Shown here piece by piece: positions 8,769 to 17,179 of a stretch of DNA of 64,000 bases. This DNA is from Candidatus Schneewindia gallinarum (GTDB lineage: Bacteria; Bacillota; Clostridia; Oscillospirales; Ruminococcaceae). The stretch lies in assembly GCA_904420175.1 (NCBI GenBank), contig CAJFUF010000007.1, positions 1 through 64,000 on the forward strand, read 5' to 3'. How positions within the stretch are numbered: the stretch's first letter is position 1; the number at the start of each line of letters is the position of its first letter. Below the pieces are notes generated by a model. That model made no database searches. It saw only the letters and a program-made list of their open reading frames with translations, and had not been told where the DNA came from. A program made the translations under genes and the position numbers.

Positions 8769-10058
8769 CTATTTCGTTTTCTCAGTGACCTTGGCGCTGT
8801 CCTTGACAAGATCGATGGCCTTGTTAGCCAGGATGTCGCCCTTCAGCTCATCCGCCGGGAGCATCTCCTTGATTTTGTCAACTTCCATATTATAGGCATC
8901 CGCCAGTTTCTTATACTCTCTATCAAAATCTTCTTCCGTGGCCTCCAGCTTCTCTACCTTGGCAATCTCATCAAGGGCCAGGCGGATCTTCACCTGCTTT
9001 TCGGCCTGCTCGCGGAAGGTTTTCTTGAAGCTGTCCAGCTCCATGCCGGTGTACTGCAGATAGGTCTGCAGATTCAGGCCCTGGGCCTGCAGGCGCTGCT
9101 CGAAGTCGCGCACCATTTCATCCACGCGGTTGCTGAACATGCACTCCGGAATGTCCGCCTCCATCTTCTCAATCACCTTGTCGATAAGGGCGTTCTCCAG
9201 CGACTCCTGCGCACGTTTGTCCTTGCTCTGCTGCAGACGGTCGCTGATGTCCTTCTTCAGCTCATCCAGGGTATCAAACTCGCTGACGTCCTTGACAAAC
9301 TCATCGTCGATTGTGGGCAGCTCCCTCTTTTTCAGCTCGTGCAGTTTGATTTTAAAGACAGTCTCTTTTCCCTTTAACTCCTCAGCCTGATAATCCTCCG
9401 GGAAGGTGACGGTGATGTCAAACTCCTCACCAGGATTGTGGCCGATAACCTGCTCCTCAAAGCCGGGGATAAACTGGCCGGAACCCAGCGTCAGCTCAAA
9501 GTTTTCCGCCTTGCCGCCCTCAAAGGGGGTGCCGTCCAGAAAACCTTCGAAATCGATGGTGGCAATGTCGCCGTCCTCTGCAGCGCGGCCCTCCACTGTG
9601 ACAATGCGGGCGTTTCTGTCCGCCATGCGCTTCAGCTCACCCTCAAGCTCCTCGTCGGTGACCTTCTCAATCTGCTTCTCCGCTTCGATCCCCTTGTAGT
9701 CGGAAACCTTTACCTCCGGTCTGACAAAGACGGCGGCCTTAAAGGTGAAGCCGTCCTCACTTACCTCGTCCACTGTGACAGAGGGGTAGTCTACCGGATT
9801 GATGTCCGCTTCCTTTACTGCAGCAAAATATGCCTCGGGATAGCACTCGGAGATGGCGTCATTATAAAAAATGTCCTTGCCGTACATGCTTTCAATAATA
9901 TGTTTCGGGGCCTTGCCTTTTCTGAAGCCGGGAACGTTGATTTTCTTGGCCTGCTTACGGTATACCGTATCAACCGCCTTCTGGAAGGTTTCTTTATCTA
10001 CATTTATTTCCAACTCAACCTTATTTTTCTCGGGATTGTTGACTTTTACTAACGCCAT
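8769..10058 (-). CDS. tig: Trigger factor, ribosome-associated chaperone
   Basis: Trigger factor meets nascent chains at the ribosome exit tunnel. The 429 residues show the N-terminal ribosome-binding domain with the signature region around GFRKGKAPK, a central FKBP-type peptidyl-prolyl isomerase domain (about 160-240, with ATIDFEGFLDG and FIPGFEEQVIGH), and a long helical C-terminal cradle. The AGGAGG SD is close to the ATG. It is the first gene of tig-clpP-clpX, so it links folding and degradation in one transcript. Confidence 0.98.
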   Translation of the reverse strand: MALVKVNNPEKNKVELEINVDKETFQKAVDTVYRKQAKKINVPGFRKGKAPKHIIESMYGKDIFYNDAISECYPEAYFAAVKEADINPVDYPSVTVDEVSEDGFTFKAAVFVRPEVKVSDYKGIEAEKQIEKVTDEELEGELKRMADRNARIVTVEGRAAEDGDIATIDFEGFLDGTPFEGGKAENFELTLGSGQFIPGFEEQVIGHNPGEEFDITVTFPEDYQAEELKGKETVFKIKLHELKKRELPTIDDEFVKDVSEFDTLDELKKDISDRLQQSKDKRAQESLENALIDKVIEKMEADIPECMFSNRVDEMVRDFEQRLQAQGLNLQTYLQYTGMELDSFKKTFREQAEKQVKIRLALDEIAKVEKLEATEEDFDREYKKLADAYNMEVDKIKEMLPADELKGDILANKAIDLVKDSAKVTEKTK

Positions 10059-10132
10059 GTTTTCTCCTCCTGATTGTTAAATTACCTGTTCTGCCCCTGT
10101 TTCCCACAAATGGGCAAAAACCACTAAATTGT

Positions 10133-10138
10133 ATTATA
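10133..10138 (-). promoter_or_regulatory. Probable extended -10 promoter for tig
   Basis: On the minus strand TGCTATAAT is an extended -10 with a perfect TATAAT core, 75 bases before tig. The -35 at the expected distance (TAGAAG) is poor. The 109-base gap between the metallophosphoesterase and tig contains nothing else clear; no CtsR or CIRCE repeat was seen. Confidence 0.55.
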
Positions 10139-10167
10139 GCATAATGGTGTGTTTTCTTCTATACTTT

Positions 10168-10854
10168 TTACAAAATTTTAAGCGGGCAAAAACCGAGTGC
10201 ATCTGCGGATACCAGCCGGTATCGGATGCCGTCCCGCTCGCCTTCAAATGCAAAACGTCGCATATCCCCATGAATATGTCCGTAAAAGCAGCGGGATACG
10301 GAAAATTCTTTCAGCACCGCCACAATCTCGTCGCACTGAGCACCGTAATAAATGGGGGGATAGTGCAGAAAAGCAATCCGTTCGCCTGGGGTCTCCCCTG
10401 CACTCCGAAGGGACAGCCTTAAGCGCTCTGCCTCCCGCAAGACAATTTTGCGGTTGTGCTCATCCTTCATATCGTTAACCCAGCCGCGGGTTCCGCAGAG
10501 CACGGCCCCCTCCACCGCATACCAGTTGTTGTGAAGGAAGCGTATGCTGGCAATGCCATTCTCCACAAAGAAGCGCTCCATCTTCGTCACAGTGTCCCAC
10601 CAGTAGTCGTGGTTGCCCTTCAACAGGATTTTTTTACCCGGCAGGCCGTCCAGCAGCTGAAAATCGGTCAGTGCCTCCGCCAGGGACATTCCCCAGGAGA
10701 TATCCCCCGGCAGAACCACTGTATCCTCCTTTGCAATAAGACGGTTCCAATGATCCACAATCTGCTCCGTGTAATGCTCCCAGCCGCCGAACACATCCAT
10801 CGGCTTCTCCACCCCGGTGGACAGGTGCGGATCACCCAGCACAAAAACACTCAT
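10168..10854 (-). CDS. Calcineurin-like metallophosphoesterase
   Basis: This 228-residue cytosolic protein has the full set of metallophosphoesterase metal-binding motifs in order: GDPHLS near the N-terminus, GDISWG, GNHDYWW, an isolated His in the HYPPIYYG run, and GHIHGD near the end. The family hydrolyses phosphomono- or diesters using two metal ions; the substrate of this clostridial subgroup is not established. It lies four bases after thrC, and is the last gene of that run. No clear terminator follows. Confidence 0.85.
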   Translation of the reverse strand: MSVFVLGDPHLSTGVEKPMDVFGGWEHYTEQIVDHWNRLIAKEDTVVLPGDISWGMSLAEALTDFQLLDGLPGKKILLKGNHDYWWDTVTKMERFFVENGIASIRFLHNNWYAVEGAVLCGTRGWVNDMKDEHNRKIVLREAERLRLSLRSAGETPGERIAFLHYPPIYYGAQCDEIVAVLKEFSVSRCFYGHIHGDMRRFAFEGERDGIRYRLVSADALGFCPLKIL

Positions 10855-10858
10855 CCGT

Positions 10859-12358
10859 CTACGCCTTTCCGCCCAGGAATTGCAGCACTGCGTCCTTCAT
10901 CTCCGCCGCCTCGCAGCTTGCGGTAAAACGCACCGGGCTGGTTTTCAGCCGGGTAATGGCCTCGGGCACCGGCAGGCCGATTCTTTCGTGCAACAGTTCT
11001 ACGCACTGCAGGCCTGTTTTCCCCTGCGCCGACCCGCCAAGGGCGGTCAGCACGCTGTCGGAGAATTTGTACGGGTTGGCAGTGGATGCCACAATCGCAG
11101 GCGTGCCGTCCCCCGTCTGCGCCCGGTACTGCTCCAGAACATGATAAGCCACTGCGCTGTGCGGATCAAGGCAATAGTTTTTCTCTTCAAACACGCGGCG
11201 GATTGTCTCTGTCGTCTGCTCCTCGTCACAGAAGCCGCCGTAAAACAGGCCGTCCATTTTTGTCTTTGTCTCTTCATCCACCTGGAAGCTTCCACTTTGC
11301 TTAAGTTCTGTGTAAAGCTTTTTCACTTTATCACTGTCCCCGGCGCACAAATCACAAAGCAGGCGTTCCAAATTGCTGGAAATAAGAATATCCATGCTGG
11401 GGGACATGGTGGTATAAAAAGTGCGGTCAAGGCTGTAGCAGCCGGTTAGGAAAAAGTCAGTCAGAACCTTGTTTTTATTGGATGCACAGATAAACTTCCG
11501 GACGGGCAGCCCCATTTTCATACCGTAGTATGCGGCCAAAATGTTGCCGAAGTTGCCTGTGGGGACCACAATGTTTACCTTATCTCCCAGTGCCAGCTTT
11601 CCCTCTCTGACAAGGGTGAAATAGCTGTAAAAATAATACACGATCTGGGGGATCAGCCTGCCCAGATTGATGGAATTTGCACTGGAAAAAACAAAGCCTT
11701 TTTCCGATAAGGTTCTTTTTAGCTCCCCATCCGTAAAGATGGCTTTAACGCCGCTTTGTGCGTCGTCAAAATTGCCGTGGACACTTTCCACCCAGACGTT
11801 GCCGCCCTGCTGCGTGGTCATTTGCAATTTCTGTACATCGCTGACACCGTCCCGCGGATAGAACACCATAATACGGGTGCCGGGGACATCTTTAAAGCCC
11901 TCCAGCGCGGCCTTGCCTGTGTCGCCGGACGTGGCCACCAAAATAACCACTTCCCTGCCGTCACCGGTTTTGGCGGCGGAAAGCGTCATCAGGTGCGGAA
12001 GCAGCTGCAGTGCCATGTCCTTAAACGCATGGGTCGGGCCATGCCACAGCTCCAGAATATGGGTCGTTTCATCCAGCGAGACGGTGGGGGCCGTCTGCGG
12101 TGAATCAAACCCAGTGCCATAGGCCGCTGCCACGGCGGCGCTTACCTCCTCCTTCGTAAAATCATCCAGATAGCTCTCCAGCACCCGGACCGCCATCTGC
12201 TGATAATTCAAAGGAATCAGCTGTTCGAGTTCCTCCCGTGAAAAGCGGTGAAAACCGTCCGGCACGAACAGGCCGCCATCCTCTGACAGGCCCTGATAAA
12301 TGGCTCGGGAGGCGCTCAGGCGCAGTGTATTGTCACGGGAACTAAAATACTTCATCAT
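10859..12358 (-). CDS. thrC: Threonine synthase
   Basis: ThrC converts O-phospho-L-homoserine to threonine using PLP. The 499-residue length fits the long bacterial type. The PLP lysine is K113 in the signature HGPTHAFKDMA, followed by VATSGDTGKAAL for cofactor phosphate binding. Two ATGs are adjacent (12358 and 12355), and the SD region AAGGACGGATGGA does not separate them. It follows yraN by 17 bases. No threonine leader peptide or T-box was seen in front of it. Confidence 0.96.
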   Translation of the reverse strand: MMKYFSSRDNTLRLSASRAIYQGLSEDGGLFVPDGFHRFSREELEQLIPLNYQQMAVRVLESYLDDFTKEEVSAAVAAAYGTGFDSPQTAPTVSLDETTHILELWHGPTHAFKDMALQLLPHLMTLSAAKTGDGREVVILVATSGDTGKAALEGFKDVPGTRIMVFYPRDGVSDVQKLQMTTQQGGNVWVESVHGNFDDAQSGVKAIFTDGELKRTLSEKGFVFSSANSINLGRLIPQIVYYFYSYFTLVREGKLALGDKVNIVVPTGNFGNILAAYYGMKMGLPVRKFICASNKNKVLTDFFLTGCYSLDRTFYTTMSPSMDILISSNLERLLCDLCAGDSDKVKKLYTELKQSGSFQVDEETKTKMDGLFYGGFCDEEQTTETIRRVFEEKNYCLDPHSAVAYHVLEQYRAQTGDGTPAIVASTANPYKFSDSVLTALGGSAQGKTGLQCVELLHERIGLPVPEAITRLKTSPVRFTASCEAAEMKDAVLQFLGGKA

Positions 12359-12375
12359 TCCATCCGTCCTTTTCC

Positions 12376-12741
12376 CTACAGTGTAAATGCGTTTTCAATT
12401 TGTTCTATGCGTACCACCTTGTTCGGGTTTCCCTTTTGCAGAACAACCTCCACCACATCGAAGCGGGGTTGCAGCGGTGTCCGGCATCCGCTTAAATACA
12501 GCTCGGCAGTGAGGATAATCCGTCGCTGTTTTGCGGGGCCCACCGCCTCCCGCGGGGCGTAAGGCGTGTCCTCCGTTCTGGTTTTTACTTCCACAAAAAC
12601 AAGGAAGCCGTCTTTTTCAGCAATCAGGTCAATTTCGCCAAACCGGCAGGTAAAATTAACCGCCGTCAGCCGATAACCTTTTTTTCTCAGATAGCGGGCA
12701 GCCGCCCGCTCGCCAAGGGCGCCCAACTCACGGCTGTTCAT
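12376..12741 (-). CDS. YraN family protein, endonuclease-like fold
   Basis: This 121-residue protein of the YraN/UPF0102 family begins [14 protein letters not shown] and carries the nuclease-like signature GEIDLIA...VFVEVKTR, with the D-(E-x-K) residues of restriction-type nucleases. Its cellular function is not established, although an exchange of DNA or Holliday-junction function has been suggested for relatives. I choose the ATG at 12741 because GGAG lies eight bases ahead and homologues start this way. It overlaps the end of rnhB by 14 bases, a common pairing. Confidence 0.9.
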   Translation of the reverse strand: MNSRELGALGERAAARYLRKKGYRLTAVNFTCRFGEIDLIAEKDGFLVFVEVKTRTEDTPYAPREAVGPAKQRRIILTAELYLSGCRTPLQPRFDVVEVVLQKGNPNKVVRIEQIENAFTL

Positions 12742-13333
12742 GGGCCATGCTCCATTTCCGCAAAAAGCTGCGCCGGTGAACCGGCGAGGGGCCGAATTCA
12801 TCCAACGCCGCGTAGTGCGCCTTTGTGCCATACCCTTTATGCCGGCAGAAGCCGTATTGGGGATAGGTCTCATCCAGCTCCATCATCAGCCGGTCCCTTG
12901 TGACCTTTGCAAGGATGGATGCCGCTGCCACACAGGCAGACCGTCCGTCCCCACCCACCAGGCAGCGGGAGGGATGGGGCCAATCCGGCGTCCGGTTCCC
13001 ATCCGCCAGAATAAGCTTGGGGGGCACGGAAAGCTGCTGCACTGCGCGCTGCATGGCCAGCATGGTGGCATTCAGGATATTCAGCGTGTCAATTTCTTCC
13101 ACGCTGGCAAAAGCGATGCCATATGTCAGGGCCTGCGCAGTGATCTCATCATACAGCTGTTCACGTTTCTTTGCGCTTAACTTTTTGGAATCCCCCACGC
13201 CCTCAATGGCGCAGTTTTCCGGCAGGACGACAGCCGCCGCACACACCGGACCCGCCAAAGGGCCGCGGCCCGCCTCATCCACGCCGCACAGCGGTGCGGT
13301 TTGCAGCGCGCGATCAAAATCATACAGGCTCAT
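12728..13333 (-). CDS. rnhB: Ribonuclease HII
   Basis: RNase HII cuts the RNA strand of RNA-DNA hybrids and starts removal of single ribonucleotides from DNA. The 201 residues contain the active-site acidic motif CGVDEAGRG (Asp19 and Glu20), followed by DSKKLS and, later, the conserved [10 protein letters not shown] and HKGYGT motifs. The start has SD GGAGG six bases ahead. It overlaps rbgA upstream and yraN downstream by 14 bases each, so these genes are tightly coupled. Confidence 0.97.
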   Translation of the reverse strand: MSLYDFDRALQTAPLCGVDEAGRGPLAGPVCAAAVVLPENCAIEGVGDSKKLSAKKREQLYDEITAQALTYGIAFASVEEIDTLNILNATMLAMQRAVQQLSVPPKLILADGNRTPDWPHPSRCLVGGDGRSACVAAASILAKVTRDRLMMELDETYPQYGFCRHKGYGTKAHYAALDEFGPSPVHRRSFLRKWSMAHEQP

Positions 13334-14207
13334 TAAAATCCTCCGGCCTTTCTAAGGACAACCGCCCCAGTTTTCCGCCGCGGAATTCATCCAGCAGCAT
13401 GGTTGCAGCGCGAAGGGTATCCACCTGTCCGCCGGGCACCAACATCCCCCTTGCGCGGCCGATTGCTTCCAGTGCAGTAAAGCTGTCCTCATACGCTGTG
13501 ACGTCCACCTTGTAGCGGCTTTGCACCGCCTGTGGGTAGTTTTCCGCCAAAAACTCCAACAGCTTCATGGCCAGCCATTCTACATCCATAATCTGGTCGC
13601 GGATGGCGCCGGTAAAGGCAAGTTTTTTTCCAACGTTCTGGTCCTCAAACTTGGGCCACAGCACCCCAGGGGTATCCAGCAGCTCAATCCCGCCCGGCAG
13701 GGTAATCCACTGTTTGCCGCGGGTCACACCCGGCCGGTCCTCCACCTTGGCGCGTTTTCCACCCGAAAGGCGGTTAATCACAGAGGACTTTCCCACATTT
13801 GGAATTCCCACCACCATGACGCGGATGGGCATCCCCTTAGCACCCTTGGCGGCCATGCGCTCCATCTTATCCTTCAGTTTTGTCCTGATGGCGGGAAGGA
13901 TTGCGCCGACACCGTTTCCCGACTTGCAGTCAATTTTCAGTGCGGTAATTCCCTGTTTTTTGTAGTGGGAAATCCAACGGTCCGTTACTCCGCCGTCCGC
14001 CATATCACTTTTGTTAAACAGGGTCAAAAACGGCTTGCCGTCGATGAGATGTAACAACTCCGGATTTCGGCTGGAACGCGGTATGCGTGCGTCCACCACC
14101 TCAACCACGATGTCCACCAGTTTGCAGTTGGCTGTAATTAAGCGGCGGGTTTTTGCCATGTGTCCCGGGAACCACTGCAGTGTTATTTCCTGATTGTTTT
14201 CAAGCAT
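13320..14207 (-). CDS. rbgA: Ribosome-biogenesis GTPase RbgA/YlqF
   Basis: RbgA is a circularly permuted GTPase needed for late assembly of the 50S subunit. Permutation is visible: the G4 motif FNKSDM comes first, then G1 GIPNVGKSS and G3 DTPGVLWP. The N-terminal [12 protein letters not shown] is the family signature. Length is 295 residues. The ATG starts directly after the lepB stop (TAG-ATG), and its 3' end overlaps rnhB. The order lepB-rbgA-rnhB downstream of rplS matches that of Bacillus. Confidence 0.96.
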   Translation of the reverse strand: MLENNQEITLQWFPGHMAKTRRLITANCKLVDIVVEVVDARIPRSSRNPELLHLIDGKPFLTLFNKSDMADGGVTDRWISHYKKQGITALKIDCKSGNGVGAILPAIRTKLKDKMERMAAKGAKGMPIRVMVVGIPNVGKSSVINRLSGGKRAKVEDRPGVTRGKQWITLPGGIELLDTPGVLWPKFEDQNVGKKLAFTGAIRDQIMDVEWLAMKLLEFLAENYPQAVQSRYKVDVTAYEDSFTALEAIGRARGMLVPGGQVDTLRAATMLLDEFRGGKLGRLSLERPEDFNEPV

Positions 14208-14747
14208 CTAAATCACCTTCACGGACTGGAACGGAAAAATCCTCAGTACCGCCCTGCCTACTATTTCGCTTCGCTTAACCGTGCCGATGGAGGTAAACCG
14301 CGAATCCTTGCTGTTGTTACGGTTATCGCCTAAAACGAAGTACTCCCCTTCCGGTACGGTCAGCGGCAATTCGGTGCCGCCGTCCAGATTGGTGGCTGTG
14401 AAAGTGTACGACTCGTCCAGCGCCACGCCGTCCACATAGACGATGCCGGCCTCATAGTCGATGTCCACCGTCTGCCCCTGTGTGGCGATAATACGTTTAA
14501 TTAAAGGCCTGTTGTTTTCATACCGTGGGGAGGCGAACACCACCACATCCCCCGGCTGTGGGTCATAAAACAGCTGGCTGACAACTACCCTGTCGCCGTC
14601 GTGCAGCGTGTCCAACATAGACGTCCCTTCAATGGTGACAATTTTGAACACAAAGGTGAACAGGAACATTACAACGGCCAGCGCGAAAACCAGCGCCTGA
14701 AACCATTCAAACAGATTACGTTTTCTTTCCACTGCCTGCTCGTCCAC
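14208..14747 (-). CDS. lepB: Signal peptidase I
   Basis: LepB cleaves signal peptides from secreted preproteins on the outer face of the membrane. There is one N-terminal membrane segment (about 15-36) and the catalytic dyad Ser43 (GTSMLDTL) and Lys84 (PLIKRII), then the GDNRNNSKDSR box D/E. The 179-residue length matches Gram-positive forms with a single anchor. The start codon is GTG, six bases after a strong AGGAGGGG SD. It lies downstream of the rplS terminator, so it is expressed by read-through or by its own, unseen promoter. Confidence 0.96.
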   Translation of the reverse strand: MDEQAVERKRNLFEWFQALVFALAVVMFLFTFVFKIVTIEGTSMLDTLHDGDRVVVSQLFYDPQPGDVVVFASPRYENNRPLIKRIIATQGQTVDIDYEAGIVYVDGVALDESYTFTATNLDGGTELPLTVPEGEYFVLGDNRNNSKDSRFTSIGTVKRSEIVGRAVLRIFPFQSVKVI

Positions 14748-14764
14748 AGCGCACCCCTCCTAAA

Positions 14765-14796
14765 ACAAAAAAGGGACTTATCAGCAAGTCCCTTTT
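14765..14796 (-). terminator. Intrinsic terminator after rplS
   Basis: An 11-bp stem (AAAAGGGACTT with its complement, six-base loop) is followed on the minus strand by TTTTTTGTTTT. It lies 8 bases after the rplS stop, so most rplS transcripts should be monocistronic. Confidence 0.9.
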
Positions 14797-14803
14797 CGGT
14801 AAA

Positions 14804-15148
14804 TCAGCGTATTTGCTCCTTGACTTTCGCGGCCTTGCCAACCCTGTCTCTAAGGTAGTACAGCTTGGCCCGACGGACACGGCCATATCTTACGACCTCA
14901 ACCTTTTCCACGTTCGGGGAGTGAATGGGGAAAACCCTCTCCACGCCGACACCGTGGGACAAACGGCGAACGGTGAAGGTCTCAGACACACCGCCATGCT
15001 TCATGGCAATAACAGTGCCCTCAAAAACCTGAATTCTCTCTCTTTCGCCCTCTTTGATTTTTACATGGACCCTGACCGTGTCACCGATGCTGAACTTCGG
15101 TGTCTCAGCCTTCAGGGAACCGGACGCAATGTGTTTCAGCGCATCCAT
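14804..15148 (-). CDS. rplS: 50S ribosomal protein L19
   Basis: L19 sits at the subunit interface of the 50S ribosome. The 114-residue sequence has the family's core: [13 protein letters not shown], the basic [13 protein letters not shown] run, and the C-terminal [10 protein letters not shown]. It has its own strong promoter, a 134-base structured leader and an intrinsic terminator, so it is a self-contained transcription unit in front of lepB. A good AGGAGG SD precedes the ATG. Confidence 0.98.
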   Translation of the reverse strand: MDALKHIASGSLKAETPKFSIGDTVRVHVKIKEGERERIQVFEGTVIAMKHGGVSETFTVRRLSHGVGVERVFPIHSPNVEKVEVVRYGRVRRAKLYYLRDRVGKAAKVKEQIR

Positions 15149-15282
15149 TTATTTCGTTCCTCCTTCATTTCAGACATTCATGACCTTTTGTCAGAGGACT
15201 GTCCGCTCTAATGTCTGGACGGGAATATCCGCCCGGCATCAGTCCCCAACAGGGCGCACTACCCCGCGGAACACTCAAATGC
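15149..15282 (-). ncRNA. Probable autoregulatory 5' leader of rplS (L19 leader)
   Basis: The region between the rplS promoter and its SD is 134 bases long and structured on the minus strand. An 8-bp perfect helix (CAGACATT with AATGTCTG) closes just upstream of the SD, and GGACTG can pair with CAGTCC. L19 leaders are known in Firmicutes and let the protein repress its own mRNA. Identity with that family is inference from position and structure; a covariance search was not possible here. Confidence 0.55.
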
Positions 15283-15288
15283 CTATAT

Positions 15289-15317
15289 ACTATACCATAA
15301 AACAAACCATAATACAA
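15289..15317 (-). promoter_or_regulatory. Promoter of rplS
   Basis: On the minus strand TTGTAT (15312-15317) and TATAGT (15289-15294) are exactly 17 bases apart. The hexamers lie 55 bases and more after the end of the nucleoside hydrolase gene and drive the rplS leader. Confidence 0.85.
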
Positions 15318-15372
15318 GCATTATTTAAAAGAATACAAAGAATTTTTTGCTTCGTGCGTCTGCGCCTGCTTT

Positions 15373-16383
15373 TCAGTGCTGTTCATTGCTTCTTGCAAGG
15401 ATGTTTACAATGGCGTCGACATATTTCTTCCTGTCTGCACCCAGCGCCACATAGCAGTTGGGCGCCAGGGCGTCCATGCGGCCGTTCCGGATATCAAAGA
15501 TGGTCTGGCCATAGGCCGCCCCACCGCCGCAGTCGATTTCACAGTGTGCATGCTCGACTTCCTTTAGCACGGACGGATCCAGCAGGGCCACGACACACAG
15601 CGGGTCATGGACCGGTGTCGCATTTTCCTCCGCAACCTTCTGCCATGTGGAGTAACCGGTGATGCGCTGCTCAATAAGCGACGCCACCACCTCAGCCACC
15701 GGCGTGCCGATGGCACGGATCCGCGCCGCGTCCGCCGCGTTAAAATACGCCTCATGCGTTGCATCAAGCGGCACAAATGTAAATTTTCGGAACCCCGCAT
15801 TCAAAACGACCTGGGCCGCCTCCGGGTCGAGCCAGACGTTCATCTCCCCCACGGCGCTTTTGTTTCCAATTTTCCATCCGCCGCCCATAAACATGATTTC
15901 GTGAACCTTGGGGACAATGCGCGGCTCAATCGCCACGGCATGGGCGATGTTGGTCAGCGGGCCGATTGGAATCAAGGTAATGGAGTCATCCTCCGCTGCC
16001 AGAAGTGTCTCTACCAGCCAGGACACGGCATTTTGCCTCTGCTCCTTATGATGGGAAGGCGGACACTGGTCGATAAAATCGCCGTGAACCGCTGCATTGT
16101 TGGCCGGGCCAGAACCGTCGCGCCGCGGATAGCCGGGGCGCCTGCCCAGCATGATGGAGACATAGGTGGAGGCACAGCCCCGGAACACGGGGACTTTGTC
16201 CTCCATACCCATCAGCTCCACAATACGCAGTGTGTTTTCCGTTGTGTAGTCAACACACCGGTTGCCGTTCACTGTGGTGATGCCCAGCACCTCAAATGCT
16301 TCGGGACACAGCAGGGCCGTGATAATGGCAATGGAATCATCCGATCCGGTATCCACATCGAGAATCACTTTTCTTCTTTCCAA
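15373..16383 (-). CDS. Nucleoside hydrolase (IunH/URH family)
   Basis: The family splits the N-glycosidic bond of ribonucleosides to release base and ribose. The N-terminus has the calcium-binding signature DVDTGSDD (Asp9, Asp11, Asp15, Asp16), followed by VNGN and, later, the FMGGG and VWLDPEAA regions of the fold. Specificity for purine or pyrimidine cannot be read. The frame opens with TTG at 16401, but GGGAGG then lies inside it. The in-frame TTG at 16383 is ten bases after that SD and gives MERRKVILDVD, so I use it (336 residues). It stands alone between rplS and the radical-SAM pair. The 139 bases before it contain a lone TATAGT but no good -35. Confidence 0.9.
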   Translation of the reverse strand: MERRKVILDVDTGSDDSIAIITALLCPEAFEVLGITTVNGNRCVDYTTENTLRIVELMGMEDKVPVFRGCASTYVSIMLGRRPGYPRRDGSGPANNAAVHGDFIDQCPPSHHKEQRQNAVSWLVETLLAAEDDSITLIPIGPLTNIAHAVAIEPRIVPKVHEIMFMGGGWKIGNKSAVGEMNVWLDPEAAQVVLNAGFRKFTFVPLDATHEAYFNAADAARIRAIGTPVAEVVASLIEQRITGYSTWQKVAEENATPVHDPLCVVALLDPSVLKEVEHAHCEIDCGGGAAYGQTIFDIRNGRMDALAPNCYVALGADRKKYVDAIVNILARSNEQH

Positions 16384-16522
16384 TTGTACACAGCCTCCCA
16401 ACTGATTCAGCTGCCTTCATACTATACAGTGAAGTGCAAAAAAGCCAGGACAGCAGTCCAAAAACCTGTACAAAATTTTAAAGTTTTTTAGGCACTTTCT
16501 TTTTGCTAAACCGCACAGTTGT

Positions 16523-17179
16523 TTACCGGAACATCTCACCGCTGTCCGTGAGGATTGCCGTCCTGCGGATGGTGAAAAAGCGGAAAGGGCCTGTTGCAGG
16601 CGGGTTCAGGGCCCCTGCCACAAGCGACGGGTTGATGTTGAGACGGCTGCCCGCCGGAAGGGTCAACACAAGCAGGATGCAGTCCCCCTCCTGTGTTAAA
16701 GTGACATCGGACAGGTGCTGTTTTAAATCCACCTGTTTCATGCCCTTTTTTGTCTTTTTTTCCACCAGAAGCTGCGGCTTCTCCAGTGTCTGCCGGGCTG
16801 ATGCCAGCGCGTCAGGCAGACTGTCCTTGGGATAAAGCCGGATTTCATACTGGGCTGAAGCGATTTTGTCCGCACTGTATACGGGCGGAGCGGCCCACAG
16901 TGCCCGAACCCCCTCCGGTAAAACCTCGTTCAGGCGGTCAAGCACCTGCCCCATGGGGGTTTCTTCCGTCAGCCGGAAATCCACCGTTTCGCACAGGCTT
17001 TCAGTGCCCAGCGACAATGGCAGAGGAAAGGTCAGGTACACATGGGGATTAAATCCCTGCGTATACCATACGGGCAGGCCGCTGCGCTTGAACGCACGCT
17101 GAAACAGCCGGTTACAGTCGAGATGCGAGATATATGCCGCACGGTCCGTTTTGCTGAAGCCAAGCCGGATGTCAATCAA
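16523..17179 (-). CDS. TIGR03936/DUF2344 radical-SAM-associated protein
   Basis: This 218-residue protein belongs to the family that is almost always found beside, or fused to, the TIGR03960 radical SAM protein. It begins with the family's conserved IRLGFSKTDRAAYISHLD and continues with GFNPHVYLTFPLPLSLG. Its function is not established. It overlaps the radical SAM gene by eight bases, so they are translationally coupled. In many Firmicutes the pair lies ahead of an RNase E/G gene and rplU-rpmA; here neither follows. No clear terminator was seen behind it. Confidence 0.9.
   Translation of the reverse strand: MIDIRLGFSKTDRAAYISHLDCNRLFQRAFKRSGLPVWYTQGFNPHVYLTFPLPLSLGTESLCETVDFRLTEETPMGQVLDRLNEVLPEGVRALWAAPPVYSADKIASAQYEIRLYPKDSLPDALASARQTLEKPQLLVEKKTKKGMKQVDLKQHLSDVTLTQEGDCILLVLTLPAGSRLNINPSLVAGALNPPATGPFRFFTIRRTAILTDSGEMFR

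Noticed and set aside
8733-10160. Search for CtsR or CIRCE boxes before tig, clpP or lon
   Set aside because: No GGTCAAA-type direct repeat or TTAGCACTC inverted repeat was seen.
10855-12376. Possible T-box or leader peptide before thrC
   Set aside because: Only 17 bases separate thrC from yraN, so no leader fits.
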